From Ricinus communis (Eukaryota > Streptophyta > Magnoliopsida > Malpighiales > Euphorbiaceae), in the NCBI RefSeq assembly GCF_019578655.1, contig NC_063259.1:26957277-27021276 (forward strand): a stretch of 64,000 nucleotides of DNA, in the 5' to 3' direction. Numbering within the stretch: position 1 is the first letter of the stretch; each line of letters starts with the position of its first letter. Shown one piece after another: positions 50,667 through 64,000 of this stretch. The translations under genes and the position numbers were made by a program. The notes beneath the pieces are model-generated. The model saw only the letters and a list, made by a program, of their open reading frames with translations. It did no database searches and was not told the DNA's origin.

Positions 50667-52973
50667 ATATTAGCTAATTTGATGCGTTAGAATCGGTTAA
50701 TCTTAAATTCTTAACCCTTCATAAACATAAAATCGAAGTTAATGCTGAGTTTATACTACACATGTGAGCTACCCTAGTCTAATTGTTGAACGAATAATCT
50801 ATTGATAAAGATAATTCTTGAAGCACAAAAATATAAGAAAATGATTTTGGGTCGTCCTGAATTTCAAACTTATTTAGCATTGGAATGGGGCGTTGAAAAA
50901 AAAATCATTGTCTTAGGTAGGATTAGGCATAGGTGGAAATCATACTACTACTACTACTGATTACTGAGGGAAGGTAAGAGAATAAGCATGTTCTTTGCAC
51001 AGAACAGAAGATGTCCTTTTTGAGGATCCATTTGGCATCTGATCTGAAAAGCCCATACCCAATTATTGCCAAATTGACTAAAAAAATGTGCTCAGGATTC
51101 AGGAATCTTGTGCTCAATGATTGAAAGGAGTCCCCCCATTTTTAGATCATTTGGGTCCATGTAACAAGGCAGGAAATATTTGCAGTTGCGCTTTAAAGAC
51201 GTAGTTGAAAGGACAATGCAGAAGTTGTGGTGGTGTGTTGCTAGAAAGACTGACATAATTATTTGTTCCTGACTTCGAAAATTAAAATTTTACGATTGAG
51301 TATGTTTTGACAAGCGAGCGTCAATTATTGCAGGACTTTTCTCTTTATAGTACGTACTACGTAGTTTTTGTTTTACCACTAAATTGTTAGATGTATTCCA
51401 GAGGACTTTTTCAATCTTCAACTCTTATTGTGAAGTTTAACCAATTTTTATTATGTCCTGTTCACAGAAAAATAGAGAGAGAAAACCTCCAACAATAATG
51501 GAATACACCCGCTTGCCCTGTTTGGCAGCTGGCTAGGGTACTGGGATAAATGTGAAAATATAATTAATCTGAACCAAATAAAAAATGAATATTTAATTTC
51601 TGTTTTTTCCACTTTAAGATATTATATTTAAAAAATAAACTGAAAAATCGAATAATGAAGAAATAAAATATTCTTGTGATGTGTTTAGTTATTGACAACT
51701 AAATAATAAAAACCAAACAGACAGAATATTAATACTAAAGAGGAAAGACAGATTGTTATTCATGGAGAAAAATATATAATAATAAAAAATTTCATAGATG
51801 TTTTTTTTTTTTTGAAAGTGTAATTGAATGACATGAAAGAATAACAATTCATCTAGAAGTGATAATTATTTTTTTATTATAAATTGATCGGATAATTAGT
51901 TTACAAATATTTTTTTGTTGCAAAATTAAAAATCTTACAGTTGATGGAATAAAGTTGATGCGAATAAAAGGCATTACAAAGTAAAGGTAGCTTAATTACA
52001 TCCATGGAGTCATAGTGTTGAAGAGAATAGGTAGAAAACTGATTGATGGAATGTTGCTGATTTTAATTATGCAACAACATTTGACAAAAGCATTTATTAA
52101 GTTGAAGGAATTAAAGGCAACCAAACAAAGAATGCAGCACCTAGTGTTGGTTTTGCCCATGCATGGCTGTATGGACCTTCCACAGAAAACAACACAAGAG
52201 CTAACAAATTCAAAGCTGTAGGCAGGCAGAAGATGGTCCATCTTGAAAAATTTACAGAGTCATATGTATGTATATATACACAGATAAAAAAGGTTAAGAA
52301 ATTGAATTGATAAAGTCGGCATATCATAATGTAAGATCATGTATCAGGAATGGGCAGTTTTGCAAGTGATGAATAAATGAAGAGATGGAGAAGGAGCATG
52401 AGATGATGTTGTTCAACTTGAAGAAAACAAAGAGTAGAATTAATATTGATAGATAGAGGACCACCAGTCCACTGAATTTTTCCCATAGGGCCTTTTGTCT
52501 AGAAATCTTGTGGAAGTGATGAGTAGGACTGAGCAATCAACAGCATAAAAACATGGTCCCAAAGGGTGCCTTCCATTTTATAGAGGGCTGATTTTGTGGA
52601 CCCCTGTCGAGTAACAAGAGGTCCAGCCATTTTATACATTTAAGAATTTTAGTTGTTTGTTCGCTTTCATCTTTAATTTCATTCTGCCATTTTCATTTAT
52701 TATGTTAATATAAATTCTTAGGAAAGAAACAACTCAACAGGTATGCAGTTTTTAATACCACTCACTTACTATTCGGACTCCCACTCTGCACCACATCACT
52801 CGGACTTCATTCTTTTCACTCTAACTAGTGATTTAGTATTCCTTTGGTTCAACTTTCATATTCAGCTGTGACCATTTAGGTGTTCCAATGCTATATACAT
52901 ATGTTGGAACTATTCTTTGAAATTACCCGTCAAATTTCAAACCTCTAACTTTGCATTCAAACTTAATTTTGGC

Positions 52974-52978
<5 letters not shown>

Positions 52979-53019
<41 letters not shown>
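52979..53019. repeat. (TA)20 microsatellite
   Basis: Perfect alternating TA tract of about 41 bp directly before a repeat remnant. Confidence 0.95.
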
Positions 53020-53021
<2 letters not shown>

Positions 53022-53039
53022 TGAATTATAAATGTGCTA

Positions 53040-53770
53040 TAAAGCCTAATTTGGTCACTCAACTTTTAATGTTGGCTCGATTTGTTTGCCACTCAACTTT
53101 TAAAGTTGACTCAATTTTTTTATAAGGCTCAATTTGACCCTATTAATAATAATAATTATAATTAATTTAATTATATAATTGAATTTATATGTTAAACATT
53201 TTTATATTTTTTTAATTTTTAATTAGTTGATTGAGCAATTAAAGTTGGTGATGGTGTGATTTTGGTGTTGATGCTAGCCCTAACTTTGATTTCTTACATC
53301 ACATTCATTTCCTTATAGTGATGGATTGATGTGTTTATGAATAATGATAGTGACTATGCGTATATTGTAGTTATGTGGAGGTTAATAAATATGTGATAAT
53401 GGTAGTATCGGATTGTAAATTTTCATCTTTACTTTTTCATTTTTTAATGATGATATTGATAATTTTTAGTTAGAAATATATTGGTGGTAGTAATGAAAAG
53501 ATACAGATGCATGGTGATAAGTTGGTTTTGATGGTTTTAACGGATTTATGATAATTTAAAAATATATTTATTCATTTTAACTTTTAACTTAAAAATAGAA
53601 TAAAGTTCAATTGAGTTTCTTAATTTGTTGCTCGGGCTCAATTTGCTTCTCATTTTAACATTCGGGCTCAATTTGAATTTTTTTATACTCTTTTTATAGC
53701 CCATTCAATCAACTCACTCAAAAAGGACTAAATTGAACTTATTTAAAAACTTTAGAAACTAAATTAATTT
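53040..53770. repeat. Dispersed-repeat remnant with internal short duplications
   Basis: CACTCAACTTTTAA occurs at 53057 and 53090, and CGGGCTCAATTTG at 53633 and 53663. Phrases of the type 'ggctcaatttgac', 'ggactaaattgaac' and 'aaactaaattaattt' recur. Such sequences ('the rest of the strand reads ...caatttagtcc') are common in degenerate plant transposon remnants. No LTR, primer-binding site or ORF was recognised, so the class is open. Confidence 0.4.
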
Positions 53771-56184
53771 TGAAAAAAAAGAAAGGCGAAATTAAATTTT
53801 ATTCTAATTTCAAAATTGGAGTTTGAGATTTTTAACTAAAAACTATGTTTTACTCAAAAGTCATAAATTTCAACTTTTCAAAATCAAAACCTAGCCTTTA
53901 AATTCATTACCCAAATTAGCCCTTTTTTCTTTTCCTTTTATTTTCTTATTTATAACTATAAACTTGTAATTAAAATAATACATAAAAATCATAGTTTAAG
54001 ATATTAAAAATTGTAATTTCTGCATGTGCAATATATATTGTGTGTATGTAGAAAATACATTTGATACAATTTTGTTAAGAAAAATATTAGGATAAATTAT
54101 TGTAATTTTAAAAGTCAATAATTCAATTTATATAATCTTAGATATAATAATGAAATAAAATAACATAAATTCAATTTCAAGTTACTTGATCTTAAAAATA
54201 TTAGAATTTTGGTTAAATATAATATCATTTTTTGTTTTTATTGCATGACTTATCAATCGTTATATAAATCAGAATTTAGTTATAGGGAGTAATTGCAGCC
54301 TTTAATAGTTAATAGTTAAACTTACACCACCATTAACATGCTTAAAATTCTCGAAACATAACAATGAAGAACAAAAGAGAATTGCCACAGTGAAAATAAT
54401 AATATTGATTTAACTCTATTTGTCCAACAATGTATGTTCTCTAGAGAATAATTAATAATTTTTCAACTTTATTGTTAGAAATTCTTTCACTTTATTATTT
54501 TATCTTTTATTATAAATAAATAACAAATTTAATTAATTATAATCATGTATAATACATGTATTATATATAAAAGCATGGTAGGAAATCTTTAAATTATACA
54601 TGTAATAGGTATTTTGTGGTTAGATTTAAAACTAATGGAGTAATAAATACAAAGTGATAATGATTTAATAAATGAGTTAAATTAAAGGTGAAGAAAACAG
54701 AAAAGAATAAATGAAAATCATAAAATCCCAATAATGACAAATCAAAGAAAATCCAGTGCAATGCATCAGTCGCCAAAAGCACAAATGTGTCAATCCTCAG
54801 TCCAAAGCAAACACTTACATTTGTTTACACCTCCATAATGATAAGACGCCTAAAATACCCAAAAAAGGGTTTTTTTCAAAAGAAAGGATTTTAAATTTTT
54901 AAAAAGAATAATTTTATAATAAAAATATCTTTAAAATATTTATATAAAAAATACAATATTTATTTAAATATTTTATAAATATTTTATTAATAAATTTATA
55001 AATATTAATTAAACTAAAATATAATTTAATATGATATTTATTAATTATAGAATAGCTCTCTATGTGTGTAGAGAATAAATAGGTTTCTCTATTTTATATT
55101 TAAATAATAAAAATATATTAAAATAAAAAAATTAATATATTAGAGATACTGTTATGTAAGAAAACATAAAAACAGCTAAGAGAAACAGAGCATGAGGGTT
55201 TCAGCAGCTTTTTTAACTTACCTTTTCTTCTTTTCTGCTCGTGCTTCTATATAGAATAATAGTTTATTTCTACACGTAAATATATAAAACTATAACACAT
55301 TTTGATAATCTTATAAATTAAACTCACATAAAGAGAGAGAAAAGGAAAGGAACAGTCCAATCTACTGTGTAGTGTACACTTAATGATAGGGTTGTGTATT
55401 TTATCGAGCAGTTCTTTTTTTCCCGGAAAATAGAAGTGGTAATTTCTTGATTCCTGAGAAAATTTTCATGTCGGAAGCTTTTTCGAGAGCGAGCGATTAA
55501 TAAACCCGTCAAAGGATATCAGCGCCTTTCCCTATCATATCAATTCTGAATGTTTGTCCTTTTCTTTTATTGGTCCAAAATCACGAAATGCCAGTTTATT
55601 TATTTGTTTTGATATACAATGCTTTTTTCTTTTTTTGGTTTCACAAGCTAGCTCAGCAACATCCCGAGTCCTTGCCGTAGTTCTTCTTGGTATTGGTTCT
55701 TGATTATTCAGTTTCAAGAATCATATTCCAAGTAGTTTGCACCTGATTCTTGTAGGCACAAATTTTTGATGTTTCATTGTAAAAGCTAAAAACTTTCACG
55801 AATTTCATGCAATCTTCCAATTTATATCAGTTTCAAAATTTAGTTTTAGCCATCTCAATAACTCAAAGCTGGCACTCATAACCCTTCCGTACTATCTTTA
55901 CTCTCTTTCCATTTCTTGTTCTGCCTTTTTTGCTTAGATTGTATGGAGTTGAGCTGTTATTGTGCAAAAACTGTTCAGATATCACAGCTATAACCATTCT
56001 GCTTTACCTTCATAATCCATTTGCCAATTGATGCTTTTGTAGGTATCTTCTGGGTTTTTGTTATTTAATCCCCCTACTTGTTTCTCAATTACCAACACAT
56101 CTCTGCTTCCTCTGTTTATCATTCTCAGTTCCTTCAATATAATCTCTTCTTTTGACCTCTGTTTTCCTCTTCTTCTTTAGCAAA

Positions 56185-59723
<3,539 letters not shown>

Positions 59724-62700
59724 CTGCATACAACAAAAGATAATTTATACATTTTACTCATTTTATTGAAAGCATCACTTGTGCTGTTAATGTCACGACT
59801 GTTAGAGATATTTGCAGTTCATTACTATTAATTCAAACATTAACTGGCAAATAACTGTATACAAAGACCATAAACTAAATATCAAAAGAGTTTGATGGAA
59901 AGGGGTAACAAAAACTTAACAAGAACTAGCAAACAGTTTGGAGTTAGTTCAAGAGACGTTGAGAATTCTTAATTTTTTTTTTGGATCGATATGATACCAT
60001 TAATGTATTCACAAGACTTGTTCAGGAGATTTTCTTAACTGTGAGAGTCTGTCCAATTCGGGCTAAACTTGGATAGAAGCAATTAAATCTGAACCCATTT
60101 TCTATTTTTAAATTATAAACACAATATGTATTTTTATTTATATATAAAAATATATCTTTTATATAAAAAATTATTAACCTATCGAGTCAAGCCGAGAAAG
60201 TAAAATTTTTTAAATTCAAGCTTGAATCGGTCTAAAATTTAAATAAATCTAGATTAAAATAAAATATGTATATTAATGTAATTTCGACTCTTACATTTTC
60301 ATTAGAGATCCAGTAAGATGTCTCTCTCCTTTGGTTGAAATAGATTTAAACTAGATGAATATGATTAACTGCCAAAGTTTTTCTTTTTCTCTAAAGTAAG
60401 AATATGGGGTTGGTAGATATATCAGCCTCTTCATGAATTTGAGCAAAGAACATAAAATAATATCGTTTAAACTTTATTTTAAGAATTGGCAACCAAAAAC
60501 TCATAGGCCCGAAGAATATCAATCAGAAATAAAGCATAAGGACATCACGAAATATTTATTTAAGGGTATGAACATTTATAAAAATCAAGGTATGCAAAAC
60601 CTACTCCAAGGCGGATCAGTGAACTTGTGACAAAAACATAGGAATCCTTTGTGATTAAGTTGCAGAGGCAGCAACATTATCTGCATGGTTAATTGGTCTG
60701 ATTTTCTCCTTGAATTGCTTAATTAAGCTCCAAGGAATCCACAGATCATTTCTGCATAAATTAATTGAAAGCTTATAAACAATGGTGTTATTATATACTC
60801 CAATCTAGCTTCGATTTTTCCAGCGCCCCTAATTTCTGATAAGGAATTTACTTCCAACAAAGAATTTCAAGAAAAATAATAAATAAAACAACGATTTCCC
60901 AAAAAAAACAAAGAACTACATTAAGATCAGTAAGAGAGAGTTGGCATACATATCCTACCTTATGCCAAAAAAAAAAAAAAATAAAAATAAAATAAAAGTC
61001 TTCTAATTTCCGCGATCTTAAAGAACTATAGATACAGTAGAAGAGCTTTTCACTTCTACGCACAAACTATCCCTAAAATCAACTTCAGAAGCATTTCTTT
61101 TATAGTGTATGTGACTGTATAATATAATGTAGCGTCTTTACGTGATTTATTATTAGTTATTATTTGAACTACCAATCACGTGTTCCATGTGAAAGGAATA
61201 TAAATTATTTATTGCAATTGGAAACGTGTTTCGTCCAAAATGAAGAAATAATTGTTATGTAGTAACCATATAAAATGCTTTTCACGTGAAGATCATATTA
61301 AAATGTATGATACCAAAATATGTTGTGCCAATTTAAAGCTATTTCATCTTAGAATGTAACTGAAACCCATGTAATAAAAGCTCTCAAATAAACTACTGGC
61401 TGCGTTTTAAGGGTTTGTGCATCACTAAACTAAACTAACAATACAACATACGGCAATTATTTTTCAGATGCTTATTAAAAATCACAATGCATATTGGTTA
61501 TTTAAATTTTAAATTAAATAATATAGAATTTCAACTAAAATACTTTCTCACGTGAATACTAATAAAAATAAAATTTAAGATACGATAGAAATAAATCGTG
61601 TGAATCATTAGAATACGTCTAAAATATATTCAATATTAAAGGAATAAAAAGTTTCTAAAGCATCTTAAAATTAAGAAAAACATCACTGATTAGAGAGTGA
61701 CTTTGTTGATATTCTAACTCATGAACACTTTCTACTGTTTAGATGGTTTGGTATCACAATATAATTTCAATTGAAAAATGCCAATTAAATAAAAAAAAAA
61801 CTTAAAATGGTAAGTAAAAAACATATTAAGTCATTGTATTTTTATAATTTTTATTATTATTACAATGACTGTTATGTCGTTATTATATTATTCATATTTC
61901 AGTTCAGACGTTTTGTTATATTAAATAATAATAATTTATATGTAAAATTGTGTTATTAATAAAAAGAGAGGTTTATGTATGCATCCATAACAACTACGAT
62001 GTCTCGCCTCAATGAATTAGTTGGTGCTAGAAATGTTAGAAAAAGTGAAAGAAAAAAGTAATAAGAAGTGTTATAAGGTATATTAAGATTCAGTTTTCGG
62101 TTCATATTTAATCGATCAGTCCTACTTCGCAAAAAAGATGAATGTACGTTTAGATTATGGTTGACATGCTATTCAAATTGCTACTATATAGATTGGTTTG
62201 ACAATAGAAGAGATTGGAATTATGTTATCCTACTTATTAATGTGTGTATAAAGTTATGAGAAATTTTAAGGATGTAATTGGGGCCAAGGCTCTGAGTATT
62301 AGGGATGTATTTATAAAATATAATTAGTGAGCAAGGAATGATTGTGGACATAGGTCTCCTTAGGGAATAGAGATGATATATAAATATAAATAATATTATG
62401 TTGTTCTTTGTTTGCTTGTTGTTTGTTTATTTAATGCTTCTCATATAGTATGTCAAAATATAACAAAAATTCACTTGGATTAATATGTTTCAAATCTTAA
62501 CAAATTTATATTGAAACACATCAATTAATATGTTTCAGATATATAATTCTCATATATCTGTGATTGGAATATCTTTCACTCCTCATTTTTTTTATGGTAA
62601 TAATTTTCTGGATTTTGACTTGTAACTTCGTACACAAAACAATTCTAGACTTAACTTAGATTAACTTAATTATTTAATCTAGTCGGATGATTCAACATTA

Positions 62701-63460
62701 CCCTCACACTAATTTCATCATGAACTCAATTATATATTGTGATTAGTATAATCAAATGTTGTGCGGACTGTCAGTATTGTTCTAATTATTATTATTTTTT
62801 TATTTTCAAGAAAATTTTGAGAATTCTAATTATATACAATTTTAAAAAAGTAAAATAAATTAATAAAACATCATATTAAATTCAAAATTTGAGAATTCTT
62901 TTATGAGCTTTTGAATAGACATTCTTTTTATGAATATTGTAAGAAATGGATCCCGTGATTGAAGCTAATTAGAAAACCCTGAAGAAGAAAGAAAATTTAT
63001 AATGCTAAATTCTTTGACCGTTAGCTATATACAATCAAGAACTAATCAAAGAAGGAGAGTAATTAATTGGCTGGTTTAAATTAATTCACCGGAATATACA
63101 AATTCATCTACATGAGATGAACACATCAGTATTATATCCATTCGAAACATAAAAGTGTGTTGATCAACCAAAAAAATAAAAAACACCCTTCAACTGGTTG
63201 TTTGTGTTACAAATTTGTTTGCAGAAAAGAGGAAAAAGAAAGACAAATTATTGTTGTTGAACTCTGGATTTCTTACACTAAACTCAAGCTCAATTTATGA
63301 GCTATTATTTGAATGTTGAAAAATCTCTAACCCTTTGATTTCTTTCTTAGATCAGAGACACACAGTATTCAAATCAACCTCAATATATGACAGTATTTGG
63401 ATATTTATATACAGCAGATTAGTCTAACTACACTATATTCAACTCAAGCTCAATATATGA
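59724..63460. other. Intergenic between TAR gene and TAR pseudogene
   Basis: Holds the TAR 3' UTR, a relic of its last exon (listed), then AT-rich DNA to about 63.2 kb with no supported gene. The frame at 60433-60630 (MNLSKEHKII start) has no recognised domain. Tandem intron-derived repeats begin near 63,280. Confidence 0.6.
59911..60026 (+). pseudogene. Relic of TAR exon 5
   Basis: Sequence from AAAACTTAACAAGAACTAGC to ATTCACAAGACTTGTTC lines up with 59566-59676 of the intact TAR last exon. Shared words: CTTAACAAGAA, GGAGTTAGTTC versus GGGGTTGGCCC, GGATCGATATGATACCAT versus AGATCGAGACGATACCAT, and TATTCACAAGA versus TATTCATAGAGA. A stop and an inserted T-run break the frame. The relic lies only about 190 bp past the TAR stop codon, so it is a local duplication. 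Confidence 0.72.
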
Positions 63461-63500
63461 TAATGCTTGGATGTTTACATAGCGTAGATTAGTCTAACGC
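63281..63500 (+). repeat. 70 bp tandem repeats derived from a TAR intron
   Basis: Two full 70 bp units (63361-63430 and 63431-63500) share CAATATATGA, TTGGAT.TTTA and AGATTAGTCTAAC at an exact 70 bp offset. A partial older unit starts near 63281 (AACTCAAGCTCAATTTATGA). The unit resembles the 3' part of TAR intron 2 at 58689-58731 (CAAGAACAATATGACAATGC and TTGGATGTTTACTTAGAGTA), so the repeat expanded inside the duplicated intron. Confidence 0.75.
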
Positions 63501-64000
63501 ACGCCAGAATTTTTTATCAGTCACAGTCTTATCCCGCACCATTACCAAATTGTCTCAACTTATCTGGGCTCTACAAAGGGCAGGGATTGCAGGAGCCTTC
63601 CGGGAAATGGAAAACCGAATGAGCCAGTGGCACCCAGATGAGACTGAGAGGCAGTCTGTCATAAGGGCATAACAGTGCGCGATCTTGCATACTATTGGCC
63701 GCAATATTCCCCCATATCTTTCTCACCAAACCAACCAAGACAGCGTGCTGTTCATGGTCTCTAAAAGCACCGGACATGCCGGAATGCGCATTGGGTAACT
63801 CAATCACTAGGACTAAGTAGTTGAGCTATGCAGCATTCCTGACTCTTATCACTTGTCACACAAGTGACTGTTGAGCTCTTGTAAGAGATCAAGAGGTAAA
63901 GCTAAAAGGATGATCAAATACATAGAGCTCAACTACACTAATGTTTCAAGAATTCACAGCTTCGGGCAGCGAACTCTTGAGAGCTCTTCCCAATAGCTGC
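63461..64000 (+). pseudogene. TAR pseudogene with intron (runs off window end)
   Basis: Decayed copy of the TAR gene. An intron-2 remnant (63461-63526) is followed by an exon-3-like part (63527-63794) that still reads TCTTATCCC, GGGCTCTACAA, ATACTATTGGCCGCAATA and TCTAAAAGCACCGGACATGC, including the PLP-lysine motif. A GT donor is kept after ATTGG. An exon-4-like part (about 63,873-64,000) has GAGCTCTTGTAAGAGATCAA and CAGCTTCGGGCAGC. Small insertions and deletions shift frame several times: the segment for YKWAGDA has lost two bases, and the codons for SYPTITD and NPDG are altered. A stop follows in the GHNSEG-equivalent region. Because the intron is retained, it arose by DNA duplication and not retroposition. 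Confidence 0.85.

Larger units (their letters stand above)
50395..56184. other. Intergenic region with repeat remnants
   Basis: Begins with the FLOE-like 3' UTR, then a long T-run (50632-50665). A minus-strand TATA-like box (CCTCTATAAAATGG, 52586-52573) sits above a non-coding-looking stretch down to about 52.0 kb. A (TA)n tract at 52979-53019 is followed by a repeat remnant (53,040-53,770). 53.8-55.2 kb is strongly AT-rich. From about 55.5 kb the DNA is the promoter and pyrimidine-rich leader of the TAR gene. No coding gene supported. Confidence 0.6.

Noticed and set aside
52097..52536. Minus-strand frames, one with a hydrophobic segment (LVVLYLSILILLFVF)
   Set aside because: One starts at TTG without an ATG and neither matches a peptide family I know. 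Listed only as a possible non-coding transcript.

Overview
This is a nuclear segment of a flowering-plant genome, almost certainly a eudicot. The genes have many short GT-AG introns, the intergenic DNA is AT-rich with (TA)n microsatellites, and the proteins are plant families (FBD F-box, LRR-XI receptor kinase, FIP37, raffinose synthase, TAR, FLOE/DUF1421). The sequence alone does not give the species. There are no operons, CRISPR arrays or bacterial features. I saw no tRNA or rRNA gene by eye.

Layout. 1-1913 (+): 3' part of an F-box/LRR/FBD gene, with a dead copy of its last exon at about 3.1-3.3 kb. 5213-8685 (-): LRR receptor-like kinase of subfamily XI, RGF-receptor (RGI/RGFR) type. 8.7-16.3 kb: AT-rich intergenic. 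16344-19104 (+): kinetochore subunit SPC25. 20455-23818 (-): short-chain dehydrogenase/reductase of the TIC32/retinol-dehydrogenase-like group. 23.8-31.2 kb: AT-rich intergenic with a diverged ~400 bp tandem duplication and a hAT-like non-autonomous element candidate. 31248-36846 (+): FIP37, the plant WTAP homologue of the m6A writer complex. 38046-41758 (-): OCRE/G-patch protein. 43254-45972 (+): raffinose synthase. 46666-50394 (+): FLOE-type DUF1421 protein. 50.4-56.2 kb: intergenic with low-copy repeat remnants. 56185-59723 (+): TAR2-like tryptophan aminotransferase of auxin synthesis. It is followed by a last-exon relic (about 59.9-60.0 kb) and an intron-bearing TAR pseudogene (63.46 kb to the window end).

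The genes are independent transcription units with unrelated roles: protein turnover, peptide signalling, chromosome segregation, redox metabolism, RNA methylation, splicing, raffinose oligosaccharides, hydration-dependent condensates and auxin. Two neighbours, raffinose synthase and the FLOE-like gene, both belong to families tied to seed desiccation and rehydration. That pairing may be chance.

Exon boundaries were placed by hand from GT/AG sites, reading phase and remembered family sequences. All eight complete models keep frame from ATG to stop: RLK 1116 aa, SPC25 290, SDR 327, FIP37 338, G-patch 489, raffinose synthase 778, FLOE-like 529, TAR 444. The first gene is cut by the window start. 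I found no clearly undescribed system. The best leads are the decaying TAR array, an unidentified pair of open frames at 37.4-37.8 kb and one awkward SPC25 splice site.
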